From the NCBI GenBank assembly GCA_022828595.1, contig JAKGHH010000003.1, positions 101,579,583 through 101,643,582 on the forward strand: DNA of 64,000 nucleotides, in the 5' to 3' direction. The notes beneath the pieces were generated by a model. That model did no database searches. It saw nothing but the letters and a program-made list of their open reading frames with translations, and was not told the origin of the DNA. The position numbers were made by a program, and so were the translations under genes. The DNA is from Nelumbo lutea (Eukaryota; Streptophyta; Magnoliopsida; Proteales; Nelumbonaceae). Below, piece after piece: positions 45,301 through 54,300 of the stretch (position 1 is the stretch's first letter; each line of letters begins with the position of its first letter).

Positions 45301-48300
45301 TCATGGTGATGTCGTTGGTACTGGCTAATCTGGACAGGGCATCGGCCTTAGTGTTCTCCGACCTTGGGATTTGCCTAACAAAGTGTAACTGGAAGTAGAG
45401 CAGGGCCTCTCTGACTTTGGCTAAGTAAGCTATAATGGTTGGCTCGTGAGCTTCGTACTCGCCGGTGACCTGGTTGACCACGAGTTGGGAGTCGCTGCAG
45501 ATTATGATGTGCTTTGCTTTTACTTCTCTGGCTAGGGTCAGTCCAGCTATCAACACCTCATACTCCGCTTCATTGTTAGATGCCGCGAACTCGAAGCATA
45601 GCGCTTACTCCAGTTTCGTGCCACTTGGGCCATGCAGAACTATTCCAGCTCCGCTACCATGTTGGTTCGAGGAGCCATCTACATGAAGGATCCAAGGCTC
45701 CTCATCCCAGCTCACGATTGGCCAAACTAGGAGAGACGCCGCACTAGCTGCTACCTCACGGGGTTCGGACTCGACCGGCCTGGGAGCTTCAGGCTCGCCC
45801 TAGCTGGGAGCCTTGTGCTCAACCGGCCAGGGGGCTTCGAAGCTGAATGTACATTCGGCTATGAAATCTGCTAAGGTTTGGACCTTGATGGCAGTCTGCG
45901 GCTTGTACTGGAGGTCGTACTCGCTGAGCTCAACAACCCACTTCGTCAACCGACCAAAGACCTCAGGCTTAACTAAGACTTGCCTCAAAGGCTTGTCGGT
46001 GAGAACGATAACAGTGTGAGCCTAGAAGTACGGGCAAAGCTTTTGAACTGCAATTACTAGTGCGTAAGCCAGCTTTTCTATCTCTGAGTATCTCGTCTCT
46101 GCTCCCTACAATACTTTACTAACATAATAGATGGGTCGTTGAACCCGATCTACTTCTTTTATTAGTACCGAGCTGACCAGTTCGTTGCTTGCCGAGAGGT
46201 ACAGTTCTAAAATATCACCCTCCTCGGACCGGTTTAAGATCAGCACACTGGCAAGGTATTTTTTGAGCTCGTCAAATGCGAGTTGGTAGTCTTGGGTCCA
46301 CTCGAACCCTTTGCTCTTAATTGCCATAAAGAACGGCAGACAGTTGTTCATTGATTTGGACGTGAAGCGGCTTAGGGCGGCTATGCGGCCATTCAACCTC
46401 TGAACCTCCTTCAACTTCCGGGGTGGTCTCATATCTAAGATGGCCTTAATCTTATCTAGGTTGGCCTCAATGCCATGCCGGTTAACAATGTACCCTAGGA
46501 ACTTGCCCGAGGTCATACCGAATACACACTTATTTGGGTTCAATCTCATATTAAACTTACGCAGAATTTCAAAAATAGAAAGCAAGTCTTGTATTAACTC
46601 ATGTGATAATTGGGTTTTGACGACCATGTCGTCTACATAGCATTCTACTTTTCTACCGATTAATGGCGCAAACAACTTATTTACAAGTCTTTGAAAGGTT
46701 GCCCCTGTGTTTTTCAACCCGAAGGGCATAACCTTGTAACAGTACAGACCGAACTCCATGATGAAGGTAGACTTTTCTTTGTCCGCTTGGTCCATCTTAA
46801 TTTGGTTATAGCCCGAATAGGCGTCCAAGAAACTTAGCAACTCGTGCCCTGAGATCATGTCCACCAAGCGGTCAATTCTGGGGAGTGGGAAGCAGTCTTT
46901 TGGGCAAGCCCGGTTTAGGTCGGTGTAGTCGACGCACATGCACCACTTGTCGTTGGCCTTCTTTACCAGGACGGGGTTGGCCACCCAGCTAGGGTAGTGG
47001 ACTTCTCTTATGAAGTCAGCTACAAGGAGCTTTTCGACCTCCTCGTTGACCGCTTTCCACCGCTCTAGGGCTAGGTTGCGTTTCTTCTGTCTAATGGAAC
47101 TAACTACAAGATCAGTGTTCAGCTTATGAGTTATGAGGTCGGGGTCTATACCGGGCATCTCTGCCGCGGAGATGCACCAATTTGAAGCTTACCAATTCGA
47201 ATCGTAGAGGTTCTCGGACGGAAGCACCAATCTGAAGCATCCTAGCCGGGTCGGCTGCTGAGGTCGAGACTGCGACTGTTTCTTCCATGGGTGCGGCTCG
47301 TTCTTCGCTTTGCTTTGTAAGCCGCTCCAGTTCGAGGTCGTTGGCCACCTTAGTCTTTCCCTTTAGGGCCGCGATGTAGCACTTACGAGACTCGAGTTGG
47401 TCGCCCCGCGCTACCCCCACACCGAAGTCTGTTGGGAACTTCATAGCCAAATGGTAAGTGGAGACCACCGCCCGTAGGACATGCGTGATCGGCCAACCTA
47501 TTATGGCATTGTAGGGGGAGGGGGTCGCGACCACCAGGAAGTCGTGTTTGAATCTGACCACGCAAGGCCACGTGCCGACTTCCACAGGTACTGTTATCTT
47601 TCCAAGGGGTCGGACTTCTTCTCCGCTGAAGCCCACCAAAGGAGTGTCCGCAGGCTTCAAGTCACTTTTCAGCAACTGAAGCTGGTCGAATGCAGCTTTG
47701 AAGAGGATACCTGCCGAGCTGCCTGAGTCAACGAGTACGTGCCTGACCTCGAAGTCGTTGATCCTCATCTTTATCACAAGTGCGTCATCGTGGGGGTAGT
47801 GGACTCCTCGCGCATCATCTTCTGTGAATAAAATTGGCTCTTCTGTCCTCGGCTGCTTTGGAGGATTCTGCTATTCTCGGGCAGCCTCACGAACTGACGT
47901 CCGAGCCGCTGCTGAAGTACAGCCCGCAACGATCGAGCCTCCCACTATCACGTGGGTGGTCCCCTACACCGGCCTCTCTTCCGGAGGCTGCCTCTGTGGC
48001 TGTTCGGCCGGCCTGCTGCTGGACTCAGGAGCATCCTTACCGTGCTCCCCTTGCCGACCTGCTTTATTATTACTATTACTATTATTATGTACAAAATTTT
48101 GTAAAATACCCGCGACAGATGAGCTCCTCAATCTCGTCGCGGAGGTTTTTACAATTTTCGGTACTATGACCATGATCTCTATGAAAACTACAATACAATT
48201 CTTGTTTCTATCATTAGGATTCCCCTTCAAACGAGGTGGCCACTTCACGTACTGGGCATCCTTGATTAACATCAGGATTTTGGCCCACTTCGCGTTCAGT

Positions 48301-51300
48301 GGGGTGTAATTAGTTCGGTCCGCTGCGGGAGCTCGAAACAACTGACCTGGCTTTGCCCCTCGACCTGCATCCTTTTTCCTTCGGTTGTCCCCTTGACTGG
48401 AAGGCTCTCCTTCCCTCTTCCGCGGTGGCTACAAACCTGTCCATGAGCTTAAGGAACTCGGTTATGGTCGTTGGTTGGTTGACGACCATGTGCCACTTGA
48501 ACTCCTTATGTGCCACAAGCGTCGTTGAACCGCTTGATGTAGCCCCGGATGGACTCTCCCGCTCTTTGCACTATGTTGAGGAGACTCTCTTCAGTTTGCG
48601 GACACCGCTTGGTGGTAACGAAGTGGGACGTGAAGGCTTGTGCGAACTGTGCCCAACTTCTTATTGACCCAGGTTTAAGGTTCTAGTACCACATACAGGC
48701 TGCTCCTTTAAAAGTGGTGGAGAAGGCCACACACATGCATTACTCGTTGGCTCTTACCAGGTGCATCTGCGATTGGAAGGAATCTACGCGATCATTTGGG
48801 TCAAACACCCATCGTACTTGTCTAGAGGGGGGAGCTTAAAGTGTTTAGGCATTGGGACTGCTAGGAGCTCGGGAGATAGGGGGATTGAACTGAAACGATG
48901 GGGGCCTTGGCTTCACTCGAGCTTACTTCTTCTTTGCCTCCAAGCTCGGACAGGTCGAGGGTGGCAGACCGGCGAGCTCGGCGGCATCGTCTCTGCTTCT
49001 TGGCAGGCTCGACATTCGTGCTACTCACTTCTGTGCTGTTAGGAACGGTGTGTGCAGGAAGCAGCTTAGGCCGCTGGTGATGGCTACGGACAGAGGGCTC
49101 CTGCTTGGAGCCTGCGGCCAAGATCTCGAACCAGTTCTCTAAGAATAGGGTACCGGGCTTGGAGGGCTGGGGTTCTTCCAACCTGACCTCCCGTGGCGAG
49201 GCCGGAGTGGTAGGCCTTTCCTACCTGCTGTGGGAGGAGGCTTAGCTCCTTGGAGGGTTCTGGGGGGCCTTTCCTTGGCAGGGAAGGTGCTCCTCTTGAC
49301 GATGGGACCTAGCCTGCTACGAGGCTGGGTGCCGAGGAGGGAGTTGTGATTGCTGAAGTTTAGGTTGCGGTAGCAGGGGAAACTGCTGCTGATACTGGTA
49401 CTGAGAGACCTGGTGCAGCACATACTGTTGATAGATCTGAAACTGCTGCATTTGAGCCTGCATGGCCCGCATGCACTGCATCAAATCTTCCAGTTGGTTT
49501 GGGCTGGCCGTTGGGGCACAACTGAGGGTTCTGTAAAGGTTGTTCCGACTATGGTAGGGAGTGGAGAAACGATGGGTGCCCATGCAAGAGGCACGTTCAA
49601 ACTAGGGATCCCGTCCGTTGAGAAGGGGACAGTGAACTGTTCGATACAGACAGTAGGGAGCTGGGGCTGTTCCGTGGAGTTATTCATCTCCGTGCTTCGT
49701 CCGATGTTGCTAGAGGAAGCCATGAGTGTTGAGTTTTTGGAGAGTAAGAGGATGGGAAAGTTTAGAAAAAGGCTTTTTGAAGTGTTTCCCACAGACGGTG
49801 CCAAATGATGTAGCGCGATCCGGTCACTTCTAGGTGGCATTCACATGGCTCCTAGAAGGTACCTGAGATGAGGAAGAAGAAGAGTCCCTGGGGAGTTTTC
49901 CCGGTGGGGATACTCCGATGCTTAAGTTAGTACTATGAAGGAGAAGCAAGAGAAGCAAGGAGGAGACGAAGGCTAAGAGTGCAGATAGCACGTTCTCACT
50001 GTACTCAAGAGATTAGAGGTCTCTAGAAGAAGTTTCTCTTCTGCCCTGAGGGCTTTTATAGGGACACTCACATCAGGTCAAGCATAACCGCCACTGGGCT
50101 CCTGCCATAGTCGTTACCTGCTAGGGCTGCGTAGGTGGCCGTTGTGGCATACGTCTCGCCCGGGTAAGTGACAAGTTTTCAAAGTGGCAGACACGCCTTT
50201 TCCTTCTGAGAGACGTGGACGCAAACTGTCGAAAGGACTGGGACTGAGCCGTTAGTAGAGGATATGGTGCAGTCTGACCAGTACGGTCCGTCAGTCGGAA
50301 GCTTCTTGGAGAGCGCTAGTACGGCTCGTTCGCGAGCTATTTTGCGGCGAGCTTGGAGCACTCTAGGATTATCCTTAGTGAAATTGGTCATTGTAATGAC
50401 TTGTTTGCTATGGAACTCGGGCGAGCTAATAACTTTAGCTTGCGAGCTACAATTGCCTCGGAGTATCTCTTCAAAGATAGCCCGGGGAGCCAGGAGTTCG
50501 CTTCTCAGCGGACTGCTTCGTGGGCCCGTCACTTGGTCGCGCCGGGCTTCGATGCTGGGCTGTCGCTCTTGCCAAGTCAGTGCCTACGTGTCATCGTTTC
50601 ATAGGTTGGGTCAAATCATCCTTCATCAGGGAGGGTTGGTTTCTATGTATGTGATATTAAATTATTTTTTGAAGGTCTCCAATCTATTTTTTTCTTACTG
50701 TTGAATTGTTTAAAGTAAAATGGAGAGTTGGAATATCGAGATGAAATCTACTGGTACTGTGGGACTGGGTGTTGGAGGTAATAGTGATATTTTTGGGTCT
50801 GGAATCATTACTACATTAAAACTTGATGGTACAAATTATTTGGAGTGGGCACAATCAACTAAGATGGCTATTGGTGCCTGTGGAAAATTAGGGTATCTCA
50901 CTGGGGAGGAGAAGAAACCTGATACAGACTCTTCCCGATGGGTGCAAGAGAATTACATGGTAATGTCCTGGCTGTGTAATTCTATGTTACCTCATATTGC
51001 AAAAGATTTCCTATGGGCTAATACTACCAAGGAGATTTGGGATGGAGTGACTGAAACCTACTCTCAGAAGCAAAATGAAGCCAGAGCCTATCAGTTAAGA
51101 AATCAAGTGATAAGTATGAAACAAGGAGAAAAACCTCTTGTTGTGTATTTCTCCATGCTGAAAACCCTATGGCAGGAAGTAGATCACTTAGAAATTGTGG
51201 TATGGGAAAGTGTAAATGATGTAGCAACTTATCACAGATTGGTAGAGAGGAATAGGGTTTTTGAGTTCTTGGTAGGGCTGAAGCCTGAATTTGACATTGC

Positions 51301-54300
51301 TAGGCAACATATTCTTTCTAGGGAGGGTGTGACACTTTCTCATGCCTATGCTTGTCTTTGGAGAGGAGAGTAGGAGGAATATAATGCTGAGACAGCCTGG
51401 GATTGACCAGTCGGCTATGGTTGGCACAACAAAACCTAAGCCAAATGGAGACAAGGGGAATAGTGAGACTAGAAGGGAAGATAAGGACTTGGTGTTTGAT
51501 TATTGCAAGAAGCCTAAGCATACCAAGGACACTTGTTAGAAGCTTCATCCAAATCTTATGCCTGCTCGGATAAGAAACAAGAAGGGAAATGCAAATGTAG
51601 CCACTACAGGAGACTCTTCAACCCCTCTCTCCCAAACTGATTGGGAATCCATTACAGTAGCAGCAGTGAGAAAAGAATTGGAGAGGTTTGGACATGTCAT
51701 GTTATGAGTAAGAAAGATTCACCCAGCTCTAGCCTTCCAGATGGACATCAGAATGCAGGAGCCAACTACACTACTTCCTTTGCACATACAGGTAGTTCAT
51801 ATGCAAATGCAAATCTTGCATCCACTTCAGGTAAGGAGGGACCTCCCTGGATTATGGACTCAGGAGTATCTGAGCATATGGCTAATGCCCCTACCATTTT
51901 CAGTTCCTATCAGTTGTGCTCTAGCAGAGATAGAGTCTGTACAATAGATTGTTCACATATGCCCATTGCTGGGTGGGGGACAGTTAGAGTGACCAATGAT
52001 ATAACTCTGTCTTCTGTTTTACATGTCCCTAGACTTCATACCAACCTACTGTTTGTTAGTTCTTTGACAAAAAATTTGAATTGTTCTATGACCTTTCTTC
52101 CTGCTAATTGTGTTTTGCAGGATTTGGAGTCAAAGAAGATGATTGGGAGTGGTCGTGAGGTGAATGGAGTCTACCTTCTGGATGAGATTCCGAGACATCA
52201 GGGTCATCATGTTAGAAGCAACAGTAGTAGTGGGTCAGAGTCAGTGAACCAGATTATGCTTTGGCACAATCATTTTGGACATCTTTTTTTAGTTCTTTGA
52301 AATGTCTTTTCCCAAAGTTGTTTGAGTCTGTTCAATTATCTACTTTGGAGTGTGAGAGTTGTCAGTTAGGAAAACATTGTAGACAGTCTTTTAAATGAAG
52401 TAATAAAAGAAGTACTGCTTTTAATATTGTTCACACTGATGTATGGGGGCCATATCAAATCCCTTCCATGGGAGGATTCCGTTACTTTCTCTTGTTTGTT
52501 GATGATTATACACGATATTCTTGGATATAGTTGATGAGATCACGTGATGAGGTTCCTAACTTAGTACGACAATTCCACCAGATGGTTCTCACACAATTTG
52601 GAGTGAGAATTAAGGCTTTTAGATAAGATAATACCAGAGAGTACTTTGAGAAGGACCTAACCACGTATCTCTTAGAACATGATGTAATTCATCAGAGCAG
52701 TTATGTATATACACCGCAACAGAATGGAGTTGCTTAGAGAAAAAACAGATACATTGTGGAGGTGGCAAGGAGTCTTATGGTGTGTGCTTCAATTCCTGTG
52801 CAGTTCTGGGGAGATGCAGTTCTTACATCCATGCATTTAATTAACCGTGTTCCTTCACGGACTTTGGGGTTTAAGGTGCCATTTAGCCTTTTTTTTCTAG
52901 ATGGAGAGATATTTCATATACCTCTGAGGGTTTTTGGTTGTGTTCCTTTTGTTCACATTCTTGGCCCTCATCGCAAGAAATTGGATCCTAAGGCCAAGAA
53001 ATGTGTTTTTCTTGGGTATGCTCAGAACCAAAAGGGGTATTGCTGTTATGACCCAGTGTCGAGGAGCAGATTTGTCACTATGGTTGTTACCTTTTTTGAA
53101 TCCACATTCTTCTTCTCGAGTGGTTCTCCTCAGGGGGAGAGTTTTGGGGAGAAGAACTCACAATCTGTTCCACTTCCTGTTTCTGTGGTGCCTCCATCAG
53201 TTCAGCCAGCATCTACTTTAGTTCAGCCAGCACCTGCACCTCCAGTTTCATTACCTGAGCCACTACGGGCAGCCTCACAGCAATATCAGCGCCGGTAGAT
53301 GATGGTTGACTCCACACCACTCTCTGTCAGTCCTTCTGAAACTCCAGACTTTGCAGATACAGTAGTTCCATGTATTCCTCTTGAGCCTGAGCCTGTTATG
53401 CTTTTCTGATGATAATGTTTCTGTCCCTAACACCATTGTTGCAACTGATCCCACTGACATTGATCTTCCCATTACACTTCGTAAGGGGAAGAGAAAGTGT
53501 ACAGCCCATTGCACTTCACACCATCCTTCCTACAGTGCCTTATCACCCTCCTATCGTGCTTTTCTTTCTTCCCTGGATTCTATGTTTATACCTAGGAATG
53601 TTACTGAAGCTCTCTCCAAACCTGAATGGAAAACATCCATGCAAGATGAGATGGATGCTTTGGTAAAAAACCAAACTTGGGAAATAGTTGATCTCCCCTC
53701 AAACAAGGAGATAGTTGGGTGTCGATGGGTATTTATAGTGAAGTATAAGGCCGATGGCAAGATAGAGAGGTACAAGGCAAGGTTGGTAACAAAAGGGTAT
53801 ACTCAGACCTATGGTGTTGATTATCTGGAAACCTTTGCACCAGTAGCTAAAATGAGTTCAGTTTGTATCTTTTTATCTCTAGCAACCACCCATTCATGGA
53901 CCTTGTTCCAACTTGATGTCAAAAATGCTTTTCTTAATGGTGACTTACAGGAGGAGGTATATATGGACATTCCAGCAGGCCTTTATGAAAATGTTGGTAA
54001 AGGAAAGGTGAATAGACTCAGAAAACCTCTGTATGGACTGAAACAGTCACCTAGGGCTTGGTTTGACAGGTTCAGAGGGGCACTCATCCGTTTTGGATAC
54101 ACACAGACGCAGTCTGATCACACCCTCTTTGTGAAGAGGAGAGATGCTTTGGTGTCAATTCTGATTGTGTATGTGGATGATATAGTGGTGTCAGGAAATG
54201 ATTTGGAGGAGATTGATGATCTCAAAAAATCATTGCAGCAAGAATTTGAGATCAAAAATCTTGGTGAGCTCAAATACTTCTTAGGGATTGAAGTTGCAAG

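Larger units (their letters stand above)
40841..50628 (-). mobile_element. Tat-like Ty3/gypsy element nested in copia leader, 9.8 kb
   Basis: On the minus strand: 5' LTR (50628-49806), PBS, gag, protease, RT, RNase H, integrase, then an opposite-strand gene, a polypurine tract and a 3' LTR (41010-40841). Flanks GGAAG (40836-40840) and GGGAG (50629-50633) form a 5-bp duplication with one change. Domain order and the extra antisense gene fit the Tat lineage. Confidence 0.9.

Noticed and set aside
47834..48169. Poly-Tyr frame (YYYYYYYY).
   Set aside because: It is the complement of an AAT-type microsatellite inside gypsy gag; the real coding strand is minus.
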